Positions 22,633-31,487 are shown, counted from the stretch's first letter. The stretch is DNA of 64,000 nucleotides from Paraburkholderia sprentiae WSM5005 (GCF_001865575.2 NZ_CP017561.2:1550001-1614000); one strand, 5' to 3'. Program-made: numbers and translations. The notes: generated by a model from the letters alone, not told the origin.

Positions 22633-22905
22633 ATGAACAAGACGGAATTGATCGATCACATCGCACAACAAGCCGACATTTCCAAGGCCGCGGCCGGCCG
22701 TGCGCTGGATGCAGTCATCGCGGGTGTCAAGAGCACGTTGAAGAAGGGTGGATCGGTCACGTTGGTCGGCTTTGGCACGTTCGCGGTCGGCAAGCGCACA
22801 GCGCGCACCGGACGCAATCCGCGCACGGGCGCTGCGATCAAAATCAAGGCAGCGAAAGTTCCCAAATTTAGGCCTGGCAAAGCGCTGAAGGATGCGCTAA
22901 ACTAA
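22633..22905 (+). CDS. hupB: DNA-binding protein HU
   Basis: A 90-residue histone-like protein that bends and compacts DNA as a dimer. It has the standard layout: [19 protein letters not shown] helices, the VTLVGFGTF core, and the flexible DNA-binding arm [14 protein letters not shown] ending in [19 protein letters not shown] precedes the ATG. In E. coli and most Burkholderia ppiD follows; here a tRNA-Val and unrelated genes follow. Confidence 0.96.
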   Translation: MNKTELIDHIAQQADISKAAAGRALDAVIAGVKSTLKKGGSVTLVGFGTFAVGKRTARTGRNPRTGAAIKIKAAKVPKFRPGKALKDALN

Positions 22906-23006
22906 TTGGCTTGCTGCATCAGGAATTGCATAGTCCGATTGCATGAACGATTCATGTGGAGAGCGGCAGCACGACAGAAAGCACATCAAGCACTGAATCA
23001 CGAAAC

Positions 23007-23082
23007 GGGTGCTTAGCTCAGTTGGTAGAGCGGCGCCCTTACAAGGCGTAGGTCGGGAGTTCGAGCCTCTCAGCACCCACCA
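23007..23082 (+). tRNA. tRNA-Val (anticodon UAC)
   Basis: A 76-nt tRNA with encoded CCA. The acceptor GGGTGCT pairs with AGCACCC, the D-arm reads AGCTCAGTTGGTAGAGC, the anticodon loop CTTACAA gives TAC, and the T-loop reads GTTCGAG. It marks the break in core gene order and is a possible integration site. Confidence 0.97.
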
Positions 23083-23139
23083 GTTTCGCGATTTTCTGTT
23101 GTCCAAGGCAGTCTGAACAAGGCTGTTGCAGTACCCGGA

Positions 23140-23172
23140 AACCCGCACGGCCATCGGCTCTGCGGGTTTTTT
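23140..23172 (+). terminator. intrinsic terminator after tRNA-Val
   Basis: AACCCGCA (23140-23147) pairs with TGCGGGTT (23161-23168), followed by T to 23172. Confidence 0.8.
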
Positions 23173-23254
23173 CTTGCCCGCGGACAGTACAAAGATGGCC
23201 ACGGTCGGCTATTAGAATCCGCGCTTTTATCGTCGTATTTTCCGTTATATGTTT

Positions 23255-23660
23255 TGTCTTTTGTCAGCCCCCGTCAACGATCCATTGTCCGCAATCGTCG
23301 GCATGGCCACCGTGACGCGCAACCTGTGCTTCGGTTTCACTTCATCGGTATTTCCGAGCGCCCGTATGTGTTCGCGCGGCGTATCTCGACGCTCGACCAG
23401 CTAACTGACGGTCGCGTCGCATGGAATGTGGTGACGTCGTATCTTCCCGCCGCGATGGGGAATCTTGGCGTGTCGCAGCCTCGCTGCACGTGACCGGCGT
23501 TGCGCGTACGCGGACAAGTCGGCGCCTTTTTTTGACGTGCCCGGCGTGCACCATGTCGAGTCGCTAGGCTCACGAACGCCCCTGCTATTCCCGACCGGGG
23601 CGCCGAGTCGTGGAGTAACGTTCTGCGCCGAGCACAAGCGCGCAAAGCGGGTCCGCGCGG
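23255..23660 (+). pseudogene. decayed NtaA/SoxA-type flavin monooxygenase
   Basis: Pieces of a bacterial luciferase-like (LLM) monooxygenase of the nitrilotriacetate/dibenzothiophene type appear in different frames. DPLSAIVGMATVTRNLCFGF begins near 23279. A shift near 23345 leads into ERPYVFARRISTLDQLTDGR and then WNVVTSYLPAAMGNLG, ending at about 23475. A third fragment near 23510-23620 reads FFDVPGVHHVE ... TPLLFPTGAPSRG, like the family's conserved PQRTPVLFQAGAS region. The N-terminus, the C-terminal third and internal blocks are missing. The remnant sits directly downstream of tRNA-Val. The assignment rests on recognised motifs only. Confidence 0.65.
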
Positions 23661-23890
23661 TCGTCATGACGGTCGCGGCAGTGCCGGCGAGCATGCTACC
23701 GGGCGCGTGCGGCACGTCTGCTGACATCGACCGCGTCAAGTCTTATGACCGTCCCAGTGGTGTTTTCAATGTCGATGGGTTGCGGCGCAGAACCGATGGC
23801 CTGTCGGTCCAACTGGTGCGGTCCGTCGCGTTGGGCGATCACGCCGATCAGCAAAGCGCTCATCCGAGTAAGTGAGCGGTAAGTCTGCCA

Positions 23891-23930
23891 GTCCTAAAGT
23901 CAATTCTGTCTCATCCCACGACTTTAGGAC
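23891..23930. promoter_or_regulatory. perfect 11-bp inverted repeat before mipA-like gene
   Basis: GTCCTAAAGTC (23891-23901) and GACTTTAGGAC (23920-23930) are perfect inverted copies separated by 18 bp and end 5 bp before the GTG start. The right arm contains the likely ribosome site AGGAC. This could be an operator for the neighbouring OmpR-type regulators or an RNA hairpin masking the ribosome site. Confidence 0.6.
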
Positions 23931-23935
23931 CGACA

Positions 23936-24754
23936 GTGAATAAAAGACTTCGCCGCAGACATCATTTGCTTCTGGCCGTCGCATCGGTCGCCCTGTATTC
24001 GGGCTCCGTCCGGGCCGATGACGACGGCGCCGAGTCGCGCAACCCGGACGACTCCGGACTGACCGTTCTGAGCAACGCGACGAACGTCACACATTGGGGC
24101 CTCGGTGTGGCCGCCGGAATCGAAGCGGCGCCTTATAAAGGCTACGGCACGAAGTACACGCCGATTCCGCTGCTTTTCTTCGACAACAAATGGGTGCACG
24201 CTTTCGGCACGTCGGCCGATCTCAAGCTCGGCAGCTGGGCAGGCGTCAGTGTCGCGCTGCGTGGACATTTCGCAATTGGCGACGGCTATAAAGGCTCGGA
24301 TGCGCCCATTCTGAACGGCATGCAGGACCGCAACGGAGCTTTCTGGTATGGTCCCGCGCTGGCGTGGCACACCGCATTTGGCACGCTGTCCGGCGACTTT
24401 CTCGAAGGCGGCAACAAAGGCCAGAGGGCCGCGATCGACTTCGGCAAAGTATTCGACTACGGCAGATTCTCGATCGAGCCGCACGCAGGTGTGGAATGGT
24501 TGAGCAGCAAATATGTCGACTACTATTACGGCGTGCGACAGTCCGAAGCGCGCGCCGGCCGGCCCGCCTACACAGGGAAGTCGACCTACGACATGTCCCT
24601 CGGCACCCGAGTGGATTATCACTTCACCCGGCATCAAGGCGTGATATTCGACGTCGGTATATCGCATCCCGGCGGCGGCATTACCGACAGCCCGCTGGTC
24701 GGAAAGCGCTATATCCCTGAGGTCAAGATCGGGTACCTCTATCAATTCAACTGA
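23936..24754 (+). CDS. MipA/OmpV family outer-membrane protein
   Basis: A 272-residue beta-barrel protein of the MipA/OmpV family, in which members serve as scaffolds for murein enzymes or as outer-membrane proteins induced by stress or antimicrobials. It has a signal peptide of about 27 residues (basic start, LLLAVASVALYSGSVRAD), then WGLGVAAGIEAAPYKGYG, FFDNKWVHAFG, and the barrel strands ending in the aromatic VKIGYLYQFN, as expected for an outer-membrane C-terminus. The start is GTG at 23936, in line with AGGAC just upstream. The response regulator gene follows after 11 nt, so the four genes to 27681 look like one operon, and this protein is a likely output or co-sensor. Confidence 0.82.
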   Translation: MNKRLRRRHHLLLAVASVALYSGSVRADDDGAESRNPDDSGLTVLSNATNVTHWGLGVAAGIEAAPYKGYGTKYTPIPLLFFDNKWVHAFGTSADLKLGSWAGVSVALRGHFAIGDGYKGSDAPILNGMQDRNGAFWYGPALAWHTAFGTLSGDFLEGGNKGQRAAIDFGKVFDYGRFSIEPHAGVEWLSSKYVDYYYGVRQSEARAGRPAYTGKSTYDMSLGTRVDYHFTRHQGVIFDVGISHPGGGITDSPLVGKRYIPEVKIGYLYQFN

Positions 24755-24765
24755 GCGGAATTACT

Positions 24766-25488
24766 ATGTCGCGAGTTGCACTGATCGAAGACCATGCACG
24801 TCTCGCCGCGATGGTTCGCCAGGCCCTCTCGTCCGCCGGAATCGAGACTGATCTGTTCGCCACGCTATCCGAGGCCCGGTACGGCGTCACCCGGGCCGAG
24901 TATGCGGTGCTGATCATCGACCGTGGCTTGCCCGACGGCGACGGCCTGACGTTTCTGCGAAACCTGCGGGCAGCCGGCCAGATGACGCCCTGTCTGATGC
25001 TGACCGCTCGAGACGCGCTGCACGACCGCGTGGATGGACTCGAAAGCGGCGCGGACGACTACGTGACCAAACCGTTCGCGATGAGCGAACTGGTCGCGCG
25101 AGTACGCACGCTGATGCGCCGGCCTGTCGTGCTGACGGCGTTGTGCGCGTGGTTCGCCGACATCGAGGTCGATCCCCAGGAACGCGCGATCCGCTGCGGT
25201 GAGCAAACGCTGCCGCTCGCGCCCGCCGAACTGCAGATCATTCTGCATCTCGTCAGGTCCAAAGGCGGTACCGTTCGCCATTCCGCGCTCGAACATGCCG
25301 CTTGGGGACTCGGCGAAGCCGTCACCCCGAATGCACTGGAAGTGACCGTACACCGCCTGCGCAAGAAACTGGCCGCGATCGGTGCAGCGACGCGCATCGT
25401 CAACGTGCGCGGCGCGGGGTTTTCGTTGCACCATACCTCCGCACCCGCCAACGTTCCTCACCATCCGGCGTCTGGACGGAGCGACTGA
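24766..25488 (+). CDS. OmpR-family response regulator (intact receiver)
   Basis: 240 residues. The receiver keeps all catalytic positions: acidic pair in LIEDHARL, phosphoacceptor Asp in LIIDRGLPDGDG, Thr in MLTARD and Lys in YVTKPFA. A winged-helix effector domain follows (RSKGGTVRHSALEH, then VTVHRLRKKLA, RIVNVRGAGFSLH), with QseB/PmrA-like length. It overlaps the next regulator gene by one nucleotide (TGATG), indicating translational coupling. It is probably phosphorylated by the kinase two genes downstream. Confidence 0.9.
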   Translation: MSRVALIEDHARLAAMVRQALSSAGIETDLFATLSEARYGVTRAEYAVLIIDRGLPDGDGLTFLRNLRAAGQMTPCLMLTARDALHDRVDGLESGADDYVTKPFAMSELVARVRTLMRRPVVLTALCAWFADIEVDPQERAIRCGEQTLPLAPAELQIILHLVRSKGGTVRHSALEHAAWGLGEAVTPNALEVTVHRLRKKLAAIGAATRIVNVRGAGFSLHHTSAPANVPHHPASGRSD

Positions 25489-26309
25489 TGAAACCACGGA
25501 TTCTCGTCGTCGATGACGACCCCGACTGTCGCGACGCGTTGCGCACGTGCCTACAGTCGAACGGTTTCGACGTGGCCGTCCTGTACGAGCCCGCGCGCGT
25601 GCTCGAGCGCCTTGAGCTCGAACGCCCGGCGTTGATCGTGATGAAAAGCGGTCCGTCGTTCGGCGGCGGCCTCGCCACATTGCGCATGCTGCGCGAGCAT
25701 CGCGACGACATGCCGGTCATCCTGCTCGCCGAACCGGACGACGTCGTCGAACGGATTGTGGCGCTGGAATGCGGCGCCGACGATGTCCTGTCGCGACCGT
25801 TCAATGTGAAGGAAGTGCTGGTCAGGATCCGGTGCGTACTCAGGCGTGTCATGGACGAACCGCTGCACAGCCCAGTCCATCGCCAGCCGTTCCGGTTCGG
25901 CGGCTTTGAATTGAACTTCGCTTTGCGCACGCTCTCGTTTGAAGGCCGTCCGGTCCCGTTGCAGCAAACAGAATACGCAGTGCTTCATCTTTTTACGACC
26001 GCGCCGGACCGGGTGCTGTCGAGAGAATTCATTGCACACTGCATTCACTCCAATGCGCGGGACCAGCTTCCCGTCGTGGGTCTGTGGATACACCGTCTGC
26101 GTCGACGGATCGAAATGGATCCGTCGTACCCGAAGCTGATCCAGACGGTGCGCGCAAGAGGCTATGTTTTCCACCCTTGGGCCACAGACGATGCCACGAC
26201 GGGCGCACTTCTTTCGCCGCCTCACGGCACGCTACAGCGCTCGGCTTCTACCCGGACCGACTATCCGCTTGCCACCCACCAGCCGGCCATCCGATCTCGG
26301 CAGGCCTGA
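25488..26309 (+). CDS. OmpR-family regulator with degenerate receiver
   Basis: 273 residues. The first acidic motif is intact (ILVVDDDPD), but the phosphoacceptor position is replaced: the segment that should read LDLMLP is VMKSGPS, putting Lys where Asp belongs. The Thr position is Ala (ILLAEPDD) and the conserved Lys is Arg (LSRPFNV). The winged-helix domain is complete (FGGFELNFALRTLSFEG, then LWIHRLRRRIEMDP, TVRARGYVFHP). A Ser/Thr/Arg-rich tail of about 35 residues follows. It therefore probably works without phosphorylation, perhaps as a heterodimer partner or anti-regulator of its neighbour. Start by coupling to the previous stop. Confidence 0.87.
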   Translation: MKPRILVVDDDPDCRDALRTCLQSNGFDVAVLYEPARVLERLELERPALIVMKSGPSFGGGLATLRMLREHRDDMPVILLAEPDDVVERIVALECGADDVLSRPFNVKEVLVRIRCVLRRVMDEPLHSPVHRQPFRFGGFELNFALRTLSFEGRPVPLQQTEYAVLHLFTTAPDRVLSREFIAHCIHSNARDQLPVVGLWIHRLRRRIEMDPSYPKLIQTVRARGYVFHPWATDDATTGALLSPPHGTLQRSASTRTDYPLATHQPAIRSRQA

Positions 26310-26322
26310 ACCACTCTCTACC

Positions 26323-27681
26323 ATGCTCAATCGATGGCTTCGAAGTTTGTCCGTCCGTGTCTGGGTGACGAGCGTTGCCGCGCTCGCTGTCAGCCTTGCG
26401 GTGCTGTCCGCCGTCGTCGCCTACGCGTTCAATCACTTTCCCGAACAGATGCTCGGGAGGCACGAGCAGATCGAAAACGCCGTCAAGATTGCGGACGGCC
26501 TGAAGTTCGACGCGTCGGGTCGCCCGGTATCGATACGGCTTCCGGATAAGACTGCGTGGCTTTTCGAGGTCGTGCCGGCCGAGCTCAAGTACCGAGTACT
26601 GGATGCGCAGGGCAACGTGCTGCTTTCATCGAATTCTGCCGAGCGCGACGCGCCCTGGAGCGTGGCTGATCTGGAGACGATCGCCGGCGGCGTTCAACGC
26701 GTTCACATCGACGGGAAACCGTACGACATCATGACGCTGCGCGTCCCCCATGGCAACGCTGTGTTCTACGTTCAGACCGCAATGAGCAGGCGTCTTCTCA
26801 ATGCCATCATCAGCCAGAAAATCACGCCAATCCAGATCATTGTCCCGGTGACGATTCTCGTGGCAATGGTTACCTTCGGCCTCACGCTGACATTGACGGT
26901 TTATTGCGTGCTCCGCCCGCTGCGGGAAGCATCGAAGGCTGCAGCGTCGATCACGCCGCGCAACCTCAAGACACGTCTTTCGCTGACAGGGATACCGGGT
27001 GAGATCACGCCGCTTATCCATGCGTTCAATGACGCGCTAGGCAGATTGGAGAATGGTTTTGCCGTTCAGCAACAGTTTCTCGCATCTGCCGCCCACGAAC
27101 TTCAAACGCCGCTCACGCTGATTCGCGGGCAGATAGAACTGCAACCGGACATTGAAGACAAGGACCTGCTGCTACGCGAGATCGACATGATGGCGCGTCA
27201 GGTGCGGCAACTCCTGCATCTGGCGGAAGTGAGCGAATCGCAGAACTTTACGTTCGGCAACGTCAATAGCCTTGACGTCGCGCAGGACGTGGTGGCCTAT
27301 CTTTCGCGCAAGGCCGACGCACGACAGATCAAGCTTGAACTCCATTCGGCGGGCAACGGACCATCGATCTGGGCGGACCGCAGCGCGCTGTTCATCCTCA
27401 TCAAAAACATTCTAGAGAATGCGATTAACGTAACGCCAGCGAACAGCACGGTGTCGGTCCTCGTCGACGACGTTTCGGTGCAGATTCGCGACGAGGGGCC
27501 CGGGATCAAGGACGAACATCTGCCATTTCTTTTCAAGCGTTTCTGGCGCGCGCCCGATTCGCGGCACGATGGCGCTGGGCTGGGTCTGGCCATCTGCAAG
27601 GAGATCGCTTTGGCCCACGACTGGCGGCTAACTGTCAGTAGCCTGCGCCTCGGCACCTGCTTTGTCGTCCGGTTCTGCTGA
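26323..27681 (+). CDS. sensor histidine kinase of the MipA-linked system
   Basis: 452 residues. Membrane helix 1 spans about residues 12-34, followed by a periplasmic domain of roughly 135 residues. Helix 2 (IIVPVTILVAMVTFGLTLTLTVY) leads into HAMP, then a phosphoacceptor helix with AAHELQTPLTLIRGQ. The N-box is NILENAINVTP, and the G-boxes are RDEGPGIKDEH and HDGAGLGLAICK. The ATG at 26323 lies 13 nt after the second regulator's stop; a longer frame upstream overlaps that gene and was rejected. The stimulus is unknown; the co-encoded MipA-like protein suggests an envelope signal. Confidence 0.88.
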   Translation: MLNRWLRSLSVRVWVTSVAALAVSLAVLSAVVAYAFNHFPEQMLGRHEQIENAVKIADGLKFDASGRPVSIRLPDKTAWLFEVVPAELKYRVLDAQGNVLLSSNSAERDAPWSVADLETIAGGVQRVHIDGKPYDIMTLRVPHGNAVFYVQTAMSRRLLNAIISQKITPIQIIVPVTILVAMVTFGLTLTLTVYCVLRPLREASKAAASITPRNLKTRLSLTGIPGEITPLIHAFNDALGRLENGFAVQQQFLASAAHELQTPLTLIRGQIELQPDIEDKDLLLREIDMMARQVRQLLHLAEVSESQNFTFGNVNSLDVAQDVVAYLSRKADARQIKLELHSAGNGPSIWADRSALFILIKNILENAINVTPANSTVSVLVDDVSVQIRDEGPGIKDEHLPFLFKRFWRAPDSRHDGAGLGLAICKEIALAHDWRLTVSSLRLGTCFVVRFC

Positions 27682-27771
27682 ACTGACGCTGCAGCAGATG
27701 CAACGTTCGCGCGCTCAATGTCATGACTTGCCGGCGCGCCCACACGGATGCACGCCGGTCTGCCTGGAAGC

Positions 27772-28926
27772 TCAGAAGCTATGGCGCACACCCACACTGA
27801 CCTGCGTCTGGCTGTTAGTACCCGAAGGAATGCCGGTGTCCGTTATTTCCGCGTAGGAAAGGCTGAGGCCGTTGCCTCCGGAGACGTGTTGATAGGCTGC
27901 CTCGGTGTACAGCAGCGTCCTCCTGCTCAGGTCGTAATCGACCTCCATCGTGACCTGCTGATTATGCAACGTTGCGCTCGTAGCACCGGAAAGGTGTTCA
28001 GTCGTCAAAGTGTAGCCGGCGCCAAGGCTCAGCGCGTGCGTGAGCGGGTAATGTCCGTAAGCGCTGTAGTTATCGAAGCGGAGGTCTTCTCCGGCGCTCA
28101 CACCGAGCAAGTTGCCGCTGGCGAGCGAGAGGTATGTGGAATGTGTATACAACAGACCGGCCGTCCCGCCGCCGATGTCGAAACGGGCACCCGCGCCCAG
28201 CACGGTCTGATCGCTCGCGGCGATGGCGTACCCCATGTTCGAATTCACCGCACCGGCGGCGTTCGCGCTCGCCGGATTCGTTGCGCTCATATAAGCCGCT
28301 GCTACATGGACCGGACCGTGGTCATAGCCCGTGCCGACGCTCACGAGACGGTTGTTCTGAAACTGGCCAGCCGCGTTGGAAAAGGCATACATGCCGCCGA
28401 AATGCCAACCGCCAATCAACGGACTTTCATATTTCACGGCGTTGCTGACCGTGTAGCTGCCGCCCACCGTATCGTTGTCATACACGTGTGCCGATGTGTT
28501 TCCACCAAACGTGCAGTAGGCCGAGACAGGGCATAGATAATCGGTGACGGACGTGTACTGCTTGCCGAGAGTCAATGTACCCCAGCGGTCATCCTTGAGG
28601 CCGACCCATGACTGTCTTGAGAACATGTAGCCGCTGATGGAACTAGCGCCGTTATTGATGCCGAATTGACTTTCGAGATCGAAGATGGCGTGCGTGCCGC
28701 CGCCAAGATCCTCGCTGCCTTTGATGCCCCAGACCGTGGTGTTGTTGGCGGAATTCGCCAGCGCCCATGCGGGGCCGGCTTTACCGCCTGCGGTCTTTTC
28801 GCTGTTGGTGAACTGGACGCTTTCGTCCAGCGTACCGTATAGCGTCACGCTGCTTTGGGCATGAGCGACGGATACGAGTGCGCCCGCAACGGCGGTCGCC
28901 GCCAAATGTTTGATTTTGATGGACAT
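27772..28926 (-). CDS. Gram-negative porin (OmpC family)
   Basis: A 384-residue trimeric-type general porin. Signal peptide MSIKIKHLAATAVAGALVSV with AHAQ cleavage, then the hallmark QSSVTLYGTLDESVQF, WGIKGSEDLGGGTHAIFDLE, FSRQSWVGL and GTLTLGKQYT, alternating strands, and the C-terminal VSVGVRHSF ending in Phe. It diffuses small solutes across the outer membrane. It contains two cysteines in a loop (LCPVSAYCTFGG), unusual for these porins. It is convergent with the sensor kinase gene. A role in amide uptake is possible but only from position. Confidence 0.92.
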   Translation of the reverse strand: MSIKIKHLAATAVAGALVSVAHAQSSVTLYGTLDESVQFTNSEKTAGGKAGPAWALANSANNTTVWGIKGSEDLGGGTHAIFDLESQFGINNGASSISGYMFSRQSWVGLKDDRWGTLTLGKQYTSVTDYLCPVSAYCTFGGNTSAHVYDNDTVGGSYTVSNAVKYESPLIGGWHFGGMYAFSNAAGQFQNNRLVSVGTGYDHGPVHVAAAYMSATNPASANAAGAVNSNMGYAIAASDQTVLGAGARFDIGGGTAGLLYTHSTYLSLASGNLLGVSAGEDLRFDNYSAYGHYPLTHALSLGAGYTLTTEHLSGATSATLHNQQVTMEVDYDLSRRTLLYTEAAYQHVSGGNGLSLSYAEITDTGIPSGTNSQTQVSVGVRHSF

Positions 28927-29062
28927 GACTAGCGTAATTACGTTTTAGTTAATAAGGAATCCGGTGTAAACGGGGCAGGCATTGACTTACATCTCACGAT
29001 TTTTCGATCATTCGCCGCACCACCGGTCTATCGGCGGCGCGGCGCTTTCCCGGTGTCAGGCT

Positions 29063-30079
29063 TTAGCTTGCGAGCAGCTCACGCAGTGCGTTGTGGAGCA
29101 CCTCGATATCGACGGGGCTGGTGCCCGGGCCGCCCGCGAAGTGCCCCCAGATCGAATCGACCACGACCAGCTTTGCATGCGGCATATGCTTGACTTCAAA
29201 TTCGCTGTCTTCCGGCGGGAAGTAAAGATCGGTCTTGCAAGGCATGACGATTGCCTTTGCGCGAATCGACGAGAGCGCCTTGACGAAATCGCCTTGGTAA
29301 AGCTCGTTATTGCTGATATCGCCGTTTTGCCACGTCCACAGCATGCCGAGCAGATTGTTTGCGTCCTTCGACAGCAGCCAACCCTCCCAAAAACCGACGA
29401 GAAAGTCTTCCAGCGAGGAATAGCCGAGCTTCTCGAGATCGAACTTCTCGCGATAAAACGCTTGCGACAATCCCCATCCCGCATAAACTCGTGCCGCCGC
29501 GCGCAGCCCTTTTTCGGGCTGCGTTTCGTACCAGCCGTCAAGAAATGCGGCGTCGGCGGTGAGCGCTGCCTTGACGCCTTCGAGGAATACAAAGTTGTGC
29601 CTTGAGCATTTCGACGATCCCTGGAACGGCAGAATTCGCTCGACCATGTCCGGATACATCGCACCCCAATGGAACGTTTGCAACGCACCCATCGACCAGC
29701 CCGTGACGAGCGCGATCTTCTCGATGCCGAACAGCTCCGTGACCAGCCGCCATTGCATGCGCACGTTGTCATACGCGGTCACGTTCGGGAAGCGCGCCTT
29801 ACTGTATGGAGCAGGCGTATTGCTCGGGGACGATGAAAGTCCGTTGCAGAACATGTTCGGCACGATGATGAAGTACTTGCGCGGATCAAGTCCCTTATCG
29901 TCGCCAATCAGCCATTCATTCTCGTAATGCTGCCCCGAATACCACGTCGGGTAGATAATCACATTGTCTTTCGCAGCGTTGAGCGTCCCATACGTCTTAT
30001 AGGCCAGTTTTGCGTCGGGGATACGTAACCCGCATTGGAGCTCGATATCGCCGAGAGAATAGATCTCGTAGTCCGACAT
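29063..30079 (-). CDS. alpha/beta hydrolase, MetX-like fold
   Basis: A 338-residue alpha/beta-hydrolase resembling the homoserine O-acetyltransferase (MetX) family. The N-terminus has LAYKTYGTLNAAKDNVIIYP, the nucleophile elbow is GWSMGALQ, the acid is in CKTDLYFPP and the histidine in WGHFAGGPG. The family includes both acyltransferases and plain hydrolases. It is the second gene after the NCS1 permease on the same strand (79 nt gap), transcribed away from amiE. The context suggests processing of an imported amide or related ester or amide, but no substrate can be named. It is not a methionine-pathway gene by context. Confidence 0.75.
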   Translation of the reverse strand: MSDYEIYSLGDIELQCGLRIPDAKLAYKTYGTLNAAKDNVIIYPTWYSGQHYENEWLIGDDKGLDPRKYFIIVPNMFCNGLSSSPSNTPAPYSKARFPNVTAYDNVRMQWRLVTELFGIEKIALVTGWSMGALQTFHWGAMYPDMVERILPFQGSSKCSRHNFVFLEGVKAALTADAAFLDGWYETQPEKGLRAAARVYAGWGLSQAFYREKFDLEKLGYSSLEDFLVGFWEGWLLSKDANNLLGMLWTWQNGDISNNELYQGDFVKALSSIRAKAIVMPCKTDLYFPPEDSEFEVKHMPHAKLVVVDSIWGHFAGGPGTSPVDIEVLHNALRELLAS

Positions 30080-30158
30080 GTTGATACATTCCTTATGAAA
30101 GATACATCGAGGTGGGCGCGGCCAAGCGTCCGCTCAGGCCTTCTCGCGCCGATAATCG

Positions 30159-31487
30159 TCAAGCGCGATCGGTAGCCACGCCCGCTTTCTTCGTAACCTG
30201 CGCGATCAAGCCGTAGACGATTGCGCTCACTACGAACGCCGATACGGCTGTCGAGAATTCGGGAATCTGTTTTTCCACCGCATACGCTGCCACCGATCCT
30301 ATCGCCCACGCCGCGAACGCTTGAGCGCGCCACTCGCGGTCAATGCCGGCGCGGGGACGGGCCAAATACAGGTCGACGATCACGATTGCCCCGATCGGCG
30401 GGACGATGATGCCCAGCAAAGAGAGCCAGGGAATGAACAGCGCCCAGACGTTGGTTGTGGCCACGGCAATGCCGATGGCGGCCAGGATGACTGCGGCCGT
30501 GCGCATCTTGATGCCGACGATCCTCGACCAGCCGACGGCGGAGTTATAAAGACAGTGTGCACAAACGGAGCCGAGGCTGCAAAAGAGGAAAACGACTGCA
30601 GCCGCGCTCAGCCACGTGTGATGCTGATTCAGCATGTATCCAAACATGTTGTCCATCGCGAACGGTTGCGGATCCGGCAACGCGAGGGCCGCCGTCATGA
30701 TGCCGCCCATCAGCATCGCGTAGCAGTTCGCGAACGGAAAGGCCGTGAACGTCGCGATCCATGAATCGCGACCATTCTTCGCCCAGCGATTGAAGTCGGC
30801 CGAGACTGTGCCGGCATCGACAAAAAGACTGATCACGATTGTCAATCCAACGCCGAATGCCATCGACGATGCCGGGTGGGTGCCGGTATAAGCAGACACC
30901 GCATGCCATCCCGCATGTTGGGCCGCATCGATTGCCACCCAGGTCCCGAGCACTAGAAAGAGCGGCACCGAAACCATGCCGAGCCAGTGCAGCCCGCGGA
31001 TGCCTACGAAGGTGACCGCAAGATAGAGCACGCCCGCGATCAACGTCATGGCGAGGTAGTTCGCGCCAGACGATGAGTGAATAAGATTACCCGTAATGCC
31101 GGTCTGTACCGCGTACCAGCCGAGCAGCAGGCTTGAAAGCAAGCCCGAAGCCAATGCATAGCCCTTGCGCCCGAAGACCTGACTTGCCAACAGGGCGAAG
31201 TTGAATCCGTGCTTCGCTCCCAGGCCGCCAAGCAAGCCAACATAAGCGAACATCAGGAGGTTGCCGGTGATCATCGCGCTCAGCGCACGCCCGAAACCCA
31301 TTCCCGCGACCAGAATCGAGCCCGTCATCGCACTCGTGATGATCATCGGAAAACTGACCCACACGGTTGCAACCGAGGTCACACTGCGCCGCGCTGTTTT
31401 GGGGACGGGAGCGTGCTCGTACTCTTCGCCGAGCACGTGGTCAAGCGCCGTTTCTCTGCCGATGCCTACTGATTGTGGAGATGACAT
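30159..31487 (-). CDS. NCS1-family permease (CodB-like)
   Basis: A 442-residue inner-membrane transporter of the nucleobase:cation symporter-1 family, with about twelve hydrophobic helices. Markers are TSVATVWVSFPMII, GLGAKHGFNFALLASQVFG, GWYAVQTGITGN, and VDAGTVSADFNRWAKNGRDSW near residue 240. NCS1 proteins take up cytosine, allantoin, hydantoins and similar small nitrogen compounds. The start is ATG 31487 (MSSPQSVG) preceded by GGGAA. A longer frame runs back through the leader and was rejected because it crosses a terminator hairpin. It is divergent from amiE and shares that operon's antitermination-type leader, so it is probably the amide permease of the locus, replacing the AmiS channel of Pseudomonas. 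Confidence 0.88.
   Translation of the reverse strand: MSSPQSVGIGRETALDHVLGEEYEHAPVPKTARRSVTSVATVWVSFPMIITSAMTGSILVAGMGFGRALSAMITGNLLMFAYVGLLGGLGAKHGFNFALLASQVFGRKGYALASGLLSSLLLGWYAVQTGITGNLIHSSSGANYLAMTLIAGVLYLAVTFVGIRGLHWLGMVSVPLFLVLGTWVAIDAAQHAGWHAVSAYTGTHPASSMAFGVGLTIVISLFVDAGTVSADFNRWAKNGRDSWIATFTAFPFANCYAMLMGGIMTAALALPDPQPFAMDNMFGYMLNQHHTWLSAAAVVFLFCSLGSVCAHCLYNSAVGWSRIVGIKMRTAAVILAAIGIAVATTNVWALFIPWLSLLGIIVPPIGAIVIVDLYLARPRAGIDREWRAQAFAAWAIGSVAAYAVEKQIPEFSTAVSAFVVSAIVYGLIAQVTKKAGVATDRA

Noticed and set aside
22897..23202. A 101-codon minus-strand frame with LRGSNSRPTPCKG
   Set aside because: It is the antisense of tRNA-Val, a well-known spurious protein pattern.
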